Part shown: one piece after another, positions 1 through 7,844 of the stretch | Layout of the letters: the number at the start of each line of letters is the position of its first letter | How positions within the stretch are numbered: the first letter of the stretch is position 1 | Assembly: GCA_964587525.1 (NCBI GenBank) | Contig: CAZPLZ010000084.1 | Span: 1-14,232 of the forward strand | Reading direction: 5' to 3' | DNA length: 14,232 bases | Source of the DNA: CAZPLZ01 sp964587525 | GTDB lineage: Bacteria > Oederibacteriota > CAKKQC01 | Translations under genes and position numbers: made by a program | The notes under the pieces: model-generated | Database searches by the model: none | Seen by the model: the letters and a program-made list of their open reading frames with translations, nothing else | Told to the model about the DNA's origin: nothing

Positions 1-1494
1 CTGGAATACGGCTCGGGAATCGTGATGGGCGTTCCCGCGCATGACCAGAGGGATTTCGAATTCGCGAAGCGATATGGCTTGCCGATCAGGGCCGTGATTG
101 CACCCGAAGGGGTTGAGCTGGACCCTGCGGGGATGGAAGCGGCGTATGTTGAAGACGGCGTCCAGGTGAACTCTGGCCAGTTCAACGGCATGCCCAGCCG
201 GCAGGCCATGAAAGCGATTGTGGATCATCTTGCGCAGCGCCAGCTCGCGTCGCCCACGGTGTCCTATCGCCTGCGGGACTGGCTCATTTCCCGGCAGCGC
301 TACTGGGGCGTTCCCATACCCGTGATCCATTGCTCAACGTGCGGCGTGGTGCCGGTGCCGGAACGTGAGCTGCCGGTGCTCTTGCCGCGCGACGTGGATT
401 ACTCTCCGGGAGTGATTTCGCCGTTGACGCGGGCCAAGGAGTTCGTCGAAGCGCCATGCCCGGGGTGTGGTGGCCCAGCGCGGCGCGAGACCGACACGAT
501 GGCCACCTTCATGGACTCTTCCTGGTACTTCCTTCGATATACAAGTCCGCGGGAAACGGGCGGCCCATTCAACGGCGACGCGGTCCGGCACTGGATGCCG
601 GTGGACCAGTACGTCGGGGGGATCGAGCATGCCATTTTGCACTTGCTCTACTCACGGTTTTTCCAGAAGGTGCTTTACGATATGAAACTCGTGCGGGATC
701 CCGAGCCGTTCACCGCCCTCTTTCCCCACGGGATGGTGTTGAAGGATGGAGAAATGATGTCCAAGTCCAAGGGCAACACCGTCTCGGCGGATGAGATCGT
801 GGCCCGGTATGGCTGTGACACCGTGCGCGGCTATCTCATGTTCGCCGCACCGCCGGAGAAGGACATGGAGTGGAGCGACACCGGCATCGAGGGGATTGCC
901 CGGTTTCTGAAGCGGGTGGAGCGGCTCGTCGACGCTCACCGCGCGGCGCTGAAGGTGCATCCCTACAGCCTGCAGGACCTTGTGCCCGCCAACGACACCG
1001 AACGGGCGCTACGGCACAAGACGCACCAAGCGGTCATGCGCGTGACGCACGACACCGGGGGGGCGTTCCATTTCAACACCGCCTTGAGTGCGCTCATGGA
1101 GTTTTCCAATGCGCTGTCTGATCTCGTTGAGGACGGCGTGGACGCCGGGGGCGGTCGGGGCGCGAGCTTCGCGATCAAGCGCCTCATTCTGCTGCTGGCG
1201 CCGTTCGCACCCCATCTGGCAGAGGAGTGGTGGGAGCGGGCGGGGGAGCACCCCTCGGTGTTTGAGGCTGGATGGCCGAGGTATAGCGCCGAGCTGGCTG
1301 CTGGAGATGTCGTCGAGGTGGTCGTGCAGGTGAACGGGAAAGTGCGCAGCTCCCTTCAGGTGGCCAAGGGGCTGCCTGAGGCAGACCTCAAGACAAAGGT
1401 TCTCGCCGACCACAAGATCCGCTCGCTGCTGGATGGAAAGACGATCCGGCGTTGGATTGTGGTCCCGGACAAGCTGGTGAACCTCGTTATATGA
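1..1494 (+). CDS. leuS: Leucyl-tRNA synthetase (LeuRS), 3' part; 5' end outside window
   Basis: Class I aminoacyl-tRNA synthetase that charges tRNA-Leu with leucine in the cytoplasm. The reading frame is open from base 1. The 497 codons here correspond to the C-terminal part of a protein usually near 850 aa, so roughly 350 residues are missing upstream. In order one sees the end of the CP1 editing domain with the conserved GVPAHDQRD (residues 10-18 of the fragment, including the editing Asp), the RDWLISRQRYWG segment, zinc-type CxxC pairs at bases 331-342 and 457-468, the MDSSWYFLRY and GGIEHAILHLLYSRFF catalytic segments, the KMSKS loop as MSKSK at bases 757-771, the helical anticodon-binding domain, and a C-terminal domain with VVVQVNGKVR. 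It ends in TGA, which overlaps the next gene's ATG as ATGA, suggesting translational coupling to lptE. The leuS-lptE order is also found in E. coli. Identity is certain. Confidence 0.98.
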   Translation: MEYGSGIVMGVPAHDQRDFEFAKRYGLPIRAVIAPEGVELDPAGMEAAYVEDGVQVNSGQFNGMPSRQAMKAIVDHLAQRQLASPTVSYRLRDWLISRQRYWGVPIPVIHCSTCGVVPVPERELPVLLPRDVDYSPGVISPLTRAKEFVEAPCPGCGGPARRETDTMATFMDSSWYFLRYTSPRETGGPFNGDAVRHWMPVDQYVGGIEHAILHLLYSRFFQKVLYDMKLVRDPEPFTALFPHGMVLKDGEMMSKSKGNTVSADEIVARYGCDTVRGYLMFAAPPEKDMEWSDTGIEGIARFLKRVERLVDAHRAALKVHPYSLQDLVPANDTERALRHKTHQAVMRVTHDTGGAFHFNTALSALMEFSNALSDLVEDGVDAGGGRGASFAIKRLILLLAPFAPHLAEEWWERAGEHPSVFEAGWPRYSAELAAGDVVEVVVQVNGKVRSSLQVAKGLPEADLKTKVLADHKIRSLLDGKTIRRWIVVPDKLVNLVI

Positions 1495-2051
1495 TGGGAG
1501 CGATGATGATTGGCCGGATCGCTTCCGCGGTGGTGCTGGGGGTCCTGTTGGCGGGCTGCGAGCAGACGGTCAAGCGCAATCTCCCCTCCAGCATCCAAAC
1601 GCTGGTGGTGAGGGAATTCAAGAACCAGACGAACGAGGACATGCTGCCGGCTTACCTGTTTGAAGAGCTGCGCCGGGCCTTCCGCCTGGATGGCCGGCTC
1701 AGCGTGCTGGATGCGGGGGAGGGCGCCGACGGGTTGTTGGACGGCGCGATCATCGAGTATGTCAAGCAGCCTGCCCGCTTTGATGAGAACAATGTCATCC
1801 AGGAGTACCGGTTGCGCATGGTAGCGGACCTTTCGCTCACGGATATGACCCAGCGGAAAGTGCTGTGGGTGGAGAAGGGGCCGAAGGACACAGCCACTTG
1901 GGGCGGAACGGTCCGGAAACTGGAACGCTTCGTCAACTTCGTGGTCGTGCCCGCAGCGGGGCTGCCCGTGGAGACGGAGCAGGATGCCCAGCGCCGCATG
2001 CTCCGAGAGTTCGCCGGGGATGTTGTCTTAAAAGTGATCGAAGGTTGGTAA
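1491..2051 (+). CDS. lptE: LptE-like LPS-assembly outer-membrane lipoprotein
   Basis: Probable outer-membrane lipoprotein that acts with the LptD barrel in placing lipopolysaccharide in the outer leaflet. The N-terminus is a short hydrophobic signal ending in the lipobox LLAGC, with no long positively charged region. The mature part shows the LptE-like pattern of a beta-strand with F-x-N-Q-T, a helix (LPAYLFEELRRAF), then DGRLSVLD and a second strand-rich half. At 186 aa or slightly less it has the usual LptE length. The position directly after leuS matches leuS-lptE in Proteobacteria and is a strong part of the argument, because LptE sequences are poorly conserved. In-frame ATGs lie at 1491, 1494, 1503 and 1506. 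The first overlaps the leuS stop, but GGGAG at 1496-1500 is best placed for 1506, which would give 181 aa with the lipid-attached Cys at residue 18. An unrelated small lipoprotein is the alternative. Confidence 0.75.
   Translation: MMGAMMIGRIASAVVLGVLLAGCEQTVKRNLPSSIQTLVVREFKNQTNEDMLPAYLFEELRRAFRLDGRLSVLDAGEGADGLLDGAIIEYVKQPARFDENNVIQEYRLRMVADLSLTDMTQRKVLWVEKGPKDTATWGGTVRKLERFVNFVVVPAAGLPVETEQDAQRRMLREFAGDVVLKVIEGW
1496..1500 (+). promoter_or_regulatory. Shine-Dalgarno-like GGGAG inside the leuS/lptE junction
   Basis: GGGAG lies five bases before the ATG at 1506 and only two before the ATG at 1503. It favours 1506 as the main lptE start, whereas the ATGA overlap favours 1491. All four candidate starts give the same lipoprotein. 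Confidence 0.45.
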
Positions 2052-2083
2052 TAACCTCCCTCTAACCTCCCCTCCCCCCCACA
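2052..2083 (+). other. Pyrimidine tract between lptE and tamB with a 9-bp direct repeat
   Basis: The whole 32-bp gap is C/T-rich on the plus strand. TAACCTCCC occurs twice (2052-2060 and 2063-2071), followed by a run of C up to the tamB ATG. No purine-rich ribosome-binding site precedes tamB. The CCTCC motifs resemble the anti-Shine-Dalgarno sequence itself rather than its complement. The tract may be a remnant of a C/G-rich dispersed repeat like the one at 12619-12660. Confidence 0.5.
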
Positions 2084-5000
2084 ATGAAATCCCGCGTGCC
2101 GCTCGTCCTGGTGGCTCTTTCGTTGCTGACTGCAGGTCTGCTGTGGGTCGTGCACGGCTGGCTGATTCGCAGCGTGCTGCCGAACGTGCTCCGGACCCAG
2201 CTTACGGCGGCCCTGAAGCGGGACGTGAGCTTCGGAAGCGTGGACACCAACCTGATCTCGTATATTTCCGTCAAGGATCTGGTGGTGGCCAAAGGGACTT
2301 CAGTGAGGGAAGGCTCGGCGGTGGCTGTGAAGGAGGTCATCATCAAGTACAAGCTTATCCGTCTCCTGCTGGCTCCCAAGTCGTGGCCCACGGCGATCAC
2401 GCGCGTCGAGGTTGTCGAACCGCGTGTGGAGCTGGCTCACGAAGAGGTGTTTCCCAAGCCAGCTCCAGGGAAGCCCCGGCTCGACCATGAGGGGGCGGTC
2501 GAATCCGGCCCGGCAGCGGCGCTCCCGCTGCCTAAAACCTTTATGCGTGTGACGGACGGCACGATCACCCTGACACGGTTTGGAAGGCCAGTCCTGGAGG
2601 TGAAGCGGTTTGGCGGGAACCTGGACCTTCGGGGGTTGCCGCGGATCGAAGGCAGCGTGAAGTTCGTCGTCGCTCCCGAAGGGACGCTCGTTGCCAGTGG
2701 GTTCTGCCACCTGGGCTTAAGGACCTTCAAAGGCGAGCTGTCCATCGATCGCCTGGCTCTCGGACAGTTCAGCGATTTGGCGCGGCTGGCGGACCCGGAG
2801 CTGGCGGTCGGTGTCGGAGGCCGGCTGACGGCCGAGCTGAACGTGAAGGGTGGATTTATGACGCTCGACGAGCTGATCGGGAAGACAACAGGCCGGGGAT
2901 CGCTGAAGCTCGATAACGGCAGCCTGACGGTGCGGGGTTCTCCCCTCGTGACCGAGGTGTCCGCTGCCGGGGCCCTGAACGGCCGGCAGATTGTCCTTGA
3001 GCGGTTGGGCGCGAGGGTGTTCTCGGGAGCCCTGAACGCGGCTGGAAGCCTGGAGAATCTCGGGTTGGGGAAGCTACGCCTGAATGGAATATTAGAGCAG
3101 GTGCCGGTTCAGGCTCTGCAAGCCCTCGCTCCAGGTCTGCCTGATGATCTTGAAGGTCAAGTCACCTTCGAATTCTCCGCAACCGGTACGGGGCGTGCGC
3201 CGCTGTTCTACGGTCGCCTCACCGCGCCGGAGCTTGGTATCCCGGGTGTGCTTGCCAAGGATGTGGTCGCTGAGGCGGGGTATTCCGCCGGTACCCTGAA
3301 GCTCACGAACCTTACAGCCAGGCTGTGGGAGGGAATCTTCGCGGGCGAGGGCACCCTGCGTGCGCTGGCCACCGGTGTCCAAGAGCTGGACTTTTCCTTG
3401 AAGGGTGAAGGCGTCAACGTTGCCCGTTCACCTCTCGGGCACAAGAATCGGTTCACCGGCCGCGCGGATCTGTCCGTCAATCTTCAAGGCCCGCTTTCCC
3501 ACCTGACGGGGGTTGCCCATGCTGCTCTGACCAAGGTGCGAGCGAAAGGCGTGCCGGTCGGCAACCTCGTCGTTGACGCGCAGTTTAAGGGTGGCAAGAT
3601 TGTCGCCGAGGCGTGGACAGTGAATCGGACTGTGGTGGCTACGGGGACCATCGTGGTCGGTGACGGGGCCCGTTGCGAGGGGTGCCAAGTGGACGTGCAG
3701 GAGCGCCTCCCGCTCATTCTGGCTTTGGCTGGCGTTACGCTGCCCAAGAGCTTCGCAGGGCGCGCGAGCGGCAAGATTCTTATCGAGGGGCCGCTCACAA
3801 AACTGGTCATCACGATCGAAGCCATCGGGACTGGGGTGCGGTTCGGGAAGCTCGTGCTCGGTGACCAGATCTGGGTGCCAAAGCTCGTGTACCGGAATAA
3901 GCGGCTGGAAGTTCCGGAGGAGACCCCCCTGGAGCTGTTCTGGGACCTGGAGGACACCCGGGTGACCGTCCACGGGGCTGTGCCCATTGCTGTGTTTTCA
4001 AAGGAAGGTCAGGAGCCGATCGCGCTCCATCTGGAGTGCGTGAAGGGGCGCATGGATGTGCTCCGGCGGCTCGGCCTGATCAAACGGGCCGATGGCGAAT
4101 TTGCCATGACGCTAGACCTTGGCGGAACCACCTCCTATCCAAGCTGGAGTTATACCCTCGCCGGGAGTGGAGGCCGCATCGAGCTCAACGGCCACCTGTT
4201 CGGCAAACCCATCACCCACTGGAACCTCGATGCCCGGATGCGGGAGAGCGAGGGGATTATTAGGATAACTATCACCGTGGACAAGCAGTCTCAGGTGCTG
4301 AATGGAAGATTCAGCATGGCGGGGTGGAAGCTGGGGGAGTTGGATCTTAACACGTGGACGGAGGCTGCGTCGGGCTCAGAGGAGGATATCAAGGGTCTGC
4401 CGCTAAGCTTGGAGGGGGTGGCCCAAATCCGGGCTAGACTTATCGCGCGCCTTATCAAGGGGCTGGGCGACGATGCGATTCTGATCACCGGACAAGAGGA
4501 GGGGCAGCCGGCCGAGCTCCACCTGTCCAGTGGGGTCATCAGGTACTCGGGGATGGTGCAGGACAGACCCGAGCCTGCGAGGCGGGACCCGGTGGCCGAA
4601 TGGGCGCAACGGACGTTGAACATCCAGGGCCTCATGACGTGTGGAGAGGATGTCACGTACAAACCTAAAACGTTTTTGGAACGGGGATGGGGCGACATCT
4701 TCAAGGCGGTGGGGTCGGAGGAGGCCACCTTCAAGGAGATTGGCAAGCGGTATGTCAGCTTAAGCGGTCTTAAGGAGATCGTGGGCGGACTGTCAGTTGG
4801 ATTTGACGTCAGGATCAAAGAGGGAAGTGCGCTGAAGATCGCCAAGCGGGGAGATCAGGTAGCCGCGAAAGGAAAGCTGCTCATTGAAGCCGGGGGGAGA
4901 CTCTCCCTCGCTCACCACGATTTCACCGTGGTGAGCGAGGCGGGAAAGGAGAACTACATCGAGTTTGAAGGTGATGAAGAACTTCAGGCCAATGTGAACG

Positions 5001-5893
5001 TCACCGGTGAGACTGTGCTCTATGGTCAGTACCTTTTCACCCCCACGCGTGAAAGTGCTTTCGTTGAAGAGCTGCCGATCAGGCTTATGCTGACCCCGCT
5101 CTCTCCGTCAGAGCTAGCCAGGAGGAAGAAAAAGCCTTTCCTGAATTTTAATTACCGACTCATGGCTGAGCCACCGATGGTGGTTGGTGAGGTGGCGGCG
5201 AGCGCGGCGGCGGATCGTCTGCAAGACGAGCCGGCGAGCTCGCGGCAGTTGAGCCGGTCGGTGTTGTTTATACCGGATGAGATCACGCTGTTTGGGGCGC
5301 TGACTGGCCAGCAAGCGCTCGTTGCCGCCATCCAAGAGGGCGAACTGAAATCCCAGGCAGCGAGTGCTGGCGGCAGGTTTATAGTTGTCCAGCTCGGCGC
5401 GTTTGTTGTGAAACTGTTCACATGGCCGCTGAACCTTGTCGGCCTTAAGCCCGATGTCTCGGTGAGAAAATCTAAGCTCGCTCGCCGCCGGCGCGAAGCC
5501 GCTCGACGCCAGCAGGCTCTCTCACCGGCAACCCAGGCTACACCGCGCGTGGCAAGGGTCGGTGGCGAGCAGTCGATTGCGGCGAGCGTGCTGGATGACA
5601 CGGAGTTGACCATCGGGAAGAGATTTGCCAAGAATTTCTACTTTAACTGGAGCACGATTCTTCTGGATTCTTCGCGCCTGGTGGGGCGACCTATCTCCAG
5701 CCTGGACACTCGCCCGTATGGCTTTATCACGGAGTTGGCATACCGGACCTCCCGGTACAAGGGAACGTTGAAGGCCCGGTGGTTCGGGCTGCCGGACGAT
5801 CCGGATGAGGACCGCCGGCGAGAATTTTTCGTCGGTGGGGAGATGAACCAGTCCTTTCGCGGGGTGAGTCAGCGGGAAACGTTCGAATGGTAA
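2084..5893 (+). CDS. tamB: TamB/AsmA-like inner-membrane-anchored envelope protein
   Basis: Large periplasm-spanning protein of the TamB/AsmA-like type. In Proteobacteria this family is implicated in moving phospholipid between membranes or assembling outer-membrane proteins. At 1269 aa it is close to E. coli TamB (1259 aa). A single hydrophobic anchor lies near residues 5-27. After it comes a very long series of beta-strand repeats of the AsmA/TamB type (alternating hydrophobic residues, many G-x-L and L-x-G segments) with almost no cysteine. The last 300 residues look like the TamB C-terminal domain: TVLYGQYLFTP near residue 980, then DDTELTIGKRFAKNFYFNW near 1171, resembling the 'lgKyLtprLyvsy' strand of that domain. 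The protein ends in an aromatic Trp. A highly basic stretch near residues 1129-1145 (KSKLARRRREAARRQQ) interrupts this domain. No TamA partner is in the window. Another AsmA-family protein is the main alternative. Confidence 0.8.
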   Translation: MKSRVPLVLVALSLLTAGLLWVVHGWLIRSVLPNVLRTQLTAALKRDVSFGSVDTNLISYISVKDLVVAKGTSVREGSAVAVKEVIIKYKLIRLLLAPKSWPTAITRVEVVEPRVELAHEEVFPKPAPGKPRLDHEGAVESGPAAALPLPKTFMRVTDGTITLTRFGRPVLEVKRFGGNLDLRGLPRIEGSVKFVVAPEGTLVASGFCHLGLRTFKGELSIDRLALGQFSDLARLADPELAVGVGGRLTAELNVKGGFMTLDELIGKTTGRGSLKLDNGSLTVRGSPLVTEVSAAGALNGRQIVLERLGARVFSGALNAAGSLENLGLGKLRLNGILEQVPVQALQALAPGLPDDLEGQVTFEFSATGTGRAPLFYGRLTAPELGIPGVLAKDVVAEAGYSAGTLKLTNLTARLWEGIFAGEGTLRALATGVQELDFSLKGEGVNVARSPLGHKNRFTGRADLSVNLQGPLSHLTGVAHAALTKVRAKGVPVGNLVVDAQFKGGKIVAEAWTVNRTVVATGTIVVGDGARCEGCQVDVQERLPLILALAGVTLPKSFAGRASGKILIEGPLTKLVITIEAIGTGVRFGKLVLGDQIWVPKLVYRNKRLEVPEETPLELFWDLEDTRVTVHGAVPIAVFSKEGQEPIALHLECVKGRMDVLRRLGLIKRADGEFAMTLDLGGTTSYPSWSYTLAGSGGRIELNGHLFGKPITHWNLDARMRESEGIIRITITVDKQSQVLNGRFSMAGWKLGELDLNTWTEAASGSEEDIKGLPLSLEGVAQIRARLIARLIKGLGDDAILITGQEEGQPAELHLSSGVIRYSGMVQDRPEPARRDPVAEWAQRTLNIQGLMTCGEDVTYKPKTFLERGWGDIFKAVGSEEATFKEIGKRYVSLSGLKEIVGGLSVGFDVRIKEGSALKIAKRGDQVAAKGKLLIEAGGRLSLAHHDFTVVSEAGKENYIEFEGDEELQANVNVTGETVLYGQYLFTPTRESAFVEELPIRLMLTPLSPSELARRKKKPFLNFNYRLMAEPPMVVGEVAASAAADRLQDEPASSRQLSRSVLFIPDEITLFGALTGQQALVAAIQEGELKSQAASAGGRFIVVQLGAFVVKLFTWPLNLVGLKPDVSVRKSKLARRRREAARRQQALSPATQATPRVARVGGEQSIAASVLDDTELTIGKRFAKNFYFNWSTILLDSSRLVGRPISSLDTRPYGFITELAYRTSRYKGTLKARWFGLPDDPDEDRRREFFVGGEMNQSFRGVSQRETFEW
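4906..4940. repeat. Perfect 14-bp inverted repeat inside tamB
   Basis: CCTCGCTCACCACG at 4906-4919 is exactly reverse-complemented at 4927-4940, with a 7-base loop. It lies within the tamB reading frame and keeps it open. No T-run follows, so it is not a typical terminator. The outer bases CTCGCTCA/TGAGCGAG resemble the inner stem of the intergenic element at 7774-7834. Confidence 0.85.
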
Positions 5894-6930
5894 CGAGGCT
5901 GATCGTTGCCTTGGCGTTTGTGGCTGTTCTGCCGGCAGGCCCGGCGCCAGCCTTGGAGTTTAAGGTGTGCGCGCTGGTGCAGGCCCGGGCCGCGGCCTGG
6001 CCAAAGATCCCGGACAACGCGCGGATTGATCCTCAGCGGCTTTCGTTCAAGCGCAAGGTGTTTCTGGAATCCCGCAAGGCCATTCCGGTGTGGGCGCCGG
6101 GAGTCAAGCGCGCGCTGGCAGAAGCGGTGAAGGGTCTCAAGGCCGGGGACCGGAAACGGACGGCCAAGGTGCTGGACGCAATCGGCTCCTGGTCTGCGGA
6201 GACGTTGACGGAGGATCCGTCGTCGCTTCCGTGCCCCACGTCCTGGCGCACGGCGGCACAGGTGCTGCGGGATAGGCGTGGCAACGCGTTCGAGCTGGTT
6301 CGAGCGCTGACGGCCATGCTGCGCGCCGCGGGGATCCCTGCCCGCCCCACTTTTAACGGCGTTCCTGTGATCTATCTCTATGTGACTCCAGCGGGAAAGC
6401 GCGGGTTCTGGACGGTGTGGGATCCCCGGCACCCCAGCGGCTCCTTCCGCCGGCTACCGGTGCTCTGGCTGCCGCTGCGCGCAGGGGAGGTGCCGCTGAT
6501 CAGCACCAAACCCAAGGGGCTGGCGTGCCGGCCAGCGATCGAAGGGCGACGGTTTGCAAGCCAGGGCGAGGCCACACGGACGTTCAAATTTCTCAAAGCG
6601 GCCGGCCGCTTTCCTGATAAATCGGCAGAGCTGCTTCCCGCGGACACCAAGAGCTGGTGGGAAGTCTGGGCCATCGGCGCCGAGGTGGTCCCGGAGCCTC
6701 AGGAGGCGTTTTCCGCCATGGTGCCACTGCCCTTCATCGGAGGGTACTACGGCCAGAAGGATATCAGTTTTGGAACTCGTGAGCATGGCGTGTGGGTCTC
6801 TGCGCCCAAGCGGCTCAAGCGCGTTGAGCCGCCGCATGCGCAGACCGACCAGCGGCTCGGCGGGTTGGTTCTGACTCTTCAAGTGCACTTCAGGGCTGCG
6901 AAACCTTCGGTCCCACCTGACGATGCCTGA
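5887..6930 (+). CDS. Secreted transglutaminase-fold protein with catalytic Cys and His missing
   Basis: The 347-aa protein begins with a signal peptide (basic start, hydrophobic residues 5-18, likely cleavage after GPAPA near residue 22), so it should act in the periplasm or envelope. Residues 121-180 match the transglutaminase-like core: TAAQVLRDRRGNAFELVRAL, then AMLRAAGIPARPTFNG, and finally FWTVWDP. In active members the G-x-C motif supplies the nucleophile and an H-A-W motif the histidine. Here the Cys position is Ala134 in RGNAFE, the expected His region reads VPVIYLYV, and only the Asp of WDP (179) remains. It is therefore probably a non-catalytic binding or scaffolding version. I cannot assign the C-terminal half (SWWEVWAIGAE onward). 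The start overlaps the tamB stop by 7 bp and the end overlaps mutM by 8 bp, so it is translated with the envelope operon. The fold call is moderately secure; the function is unknown. Confidence 0.68.
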   Translation: MVTRLIVALAFVAVLPAGPAPALEFKVCALVQARAAAWPKIPDNARIDPQRLSFKRKVFLESRKAIPVWAPGVKRALAEAVKGLKAGDRKRTAKVLDAIGSWSAETLTEDPSSLPCPTSWRTAAQVLRDRRGNAFELVRALTAMLRAAGIPARPTFNGVPVIYLYVTPAGKRGFWTVWDPRHPSGSFRRLPVLWLPLRAGEVPLISTKPKGLACRPAIEGRRFASQGEATRTFKFLKAAGRFPDKSAELLPADTKSWWEVWAIGAEVVPEPQEAFSAMVPLPFIGGYYGQKDISFGTREHGVWVSAPKRLKRVEPPHAQTDQRLGGLVLTLQVHFRAAKPSVPPDDA

Positions 6931-7747
6931 GCTACCCGAGGTCGAAACCATCCGGCGGCAACTGGCCGAGGCGGTGGACGGTGCGCGCTGGGAAACCCTG
7001 ACGGCTCGGCCCAGTTCCTTGTTCAGGACGCCGGCGCGCGCGGTAGCGGAGCGGCTGAAGGGGGCCAAACTGGACATGGTGGAGCGTCGTGGCAAGACGC
7101 TGCTGTTTTGTTTTGAAGGCGGGTGGGTTCTCCTGGCCCACCTGGGGATGAGCGGGCAGATCCTCCTGACGCCGCCTGCCGAGCCGCAGCCGCACCACCG
7201 GCATCTTACCGTTCACCTCAACGACGGGCGGCAGCTTGTGTTCCGTGATCCGCGGCGGTTTGGATTCCTGAAACTGGTCAGGAGGGAGGCTGTCAATGAC
7301 GTAAAGGAGCTCGCCAACGTCGGAGCTGATCCGCTGGATCCGGCGCTGACCTGGGACAAGTTTGCGAGTGATTTTAAGGCCCGTGAGAGCAAGGTGAAGC
7401 CGCTGCTGATGAGCCAGCGCCTGTTTGCTGGCATTGGGAACGTGTACGCCGATGAGATTTTGTACCACGCGCGGGTACGACCAGCACGCCTGGCGATCGA
7501 ACTCTCGCCTGTTGAACTGAAGGAGCTCTATCACGCCATCCGGCAGGTGCTGTCCACGGCCATCGGGTACGGTGGGACGTCTTTTGACGAGGCGTTCGTG
7601 GATCTGTACGGCCGGCCCGGCCTGTACGGCGGCTGCCTCAAAGTCTATGGCCGGGGTGGGGAGCCTTGCATGCGGTGTAACACGCCGCTTAAGGCAGTAC
7701 AGATCGGCGGCCGTAGCAGCGTCTTCTGCTCCCACTGCCAAAAATGA
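6923..7747 (+). CDS. mutM: Formamidopyrimidine-DNA glycosylase (Fpg/MutM)
   Basis: Bifunctional glycosylase/AP lyase that removes 8-oxoguanine and formamidopyrimidines in base-excision repair. At 274 aa it has the usual length. The catalytic N-terminus is MPELPEVETIRRQL, with Pro2 as the nucleophile after Met removal and Glu3 next to it. Lys58 in RRGKTLL is the conserved beta-delta elimination lysine. The H2TH region carries GIGNVYADEILYHARVRP (residues 170-187). The C-terminal zinc finger uses Cys249, Cys252, Cys269 and Cys272, with the DNA-binding Arg in GGRSSVF. All key residues are present, so it should be active. The start lies inside the end of the preceding gene, an 8-bp overlap, so it probably shares its transcript. 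The stop TGA lies within the first copy of the 10-bp direct repeat that brackets the downstream palindromic element. Confidence 0.98.
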   Translation: MPELPEVETIRRQLAEAVDGARWETLTARPSSLFRTPARAVAERLKGAKLDMVERRGKTLLFCFEGGWVLLAHLGMSGQILLTPPAEPQPHHRHLTVHLNDGRQLVFRDPRRFGFLKLVRREAVNDVKELANVGADPLDPALTWDKFASDFKARESKVKPLLMSQRLFAGIGNVYADEILYHARVRPARLAIELSPVELKELYHAIRQVLSTAIGYGGTSFDEAFVDLYGRPGLYGGCLKVYGRGGEPCMRCNTPLKAVQIGGRSSVFCSHCQK

Positions 7748-7844
7748 TGGCGGACTGCTAAGATTGAGCATCGTGACCCTTCGACTCGCAAAGCTCGCTC
7801 AGGGTCATGGTGAGCGACCGCAGGGAGTCGAACCATGATGGCGG
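7744..7844. repeat. Palindromic element bracketed by a 10-bp direct repeat (possible target duplication)
   Basis: ATGATGGCGG occurs at 7744-7753, over the mutM stop, and again at 7835-7844, over the desaturase start. The 81 bp between them hold nested inverted repeats: TTCGACTC (7780-7787) with GAGTCGAA (7825-7832) as the outer stem, and TCGCTCA (7795-7801) with TGAGCGA (7811-7817) as an inner hairpin with a 9-base loop. TGACCCT (7774-7780) can instead pair with AGGGTCA (7801-7807). The wording resembles short dispersed intergenic repeats of the 'CCTTCGACTCGCTCAGG' kind that I recall from many environmental genomes. It has no coding capacity, so any movement would depend on an enzyme elsewhere. 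The palindrome starts about 20 bp inside the left direct repeat, so the boundaries are uncertain. Confidence 0.7.
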
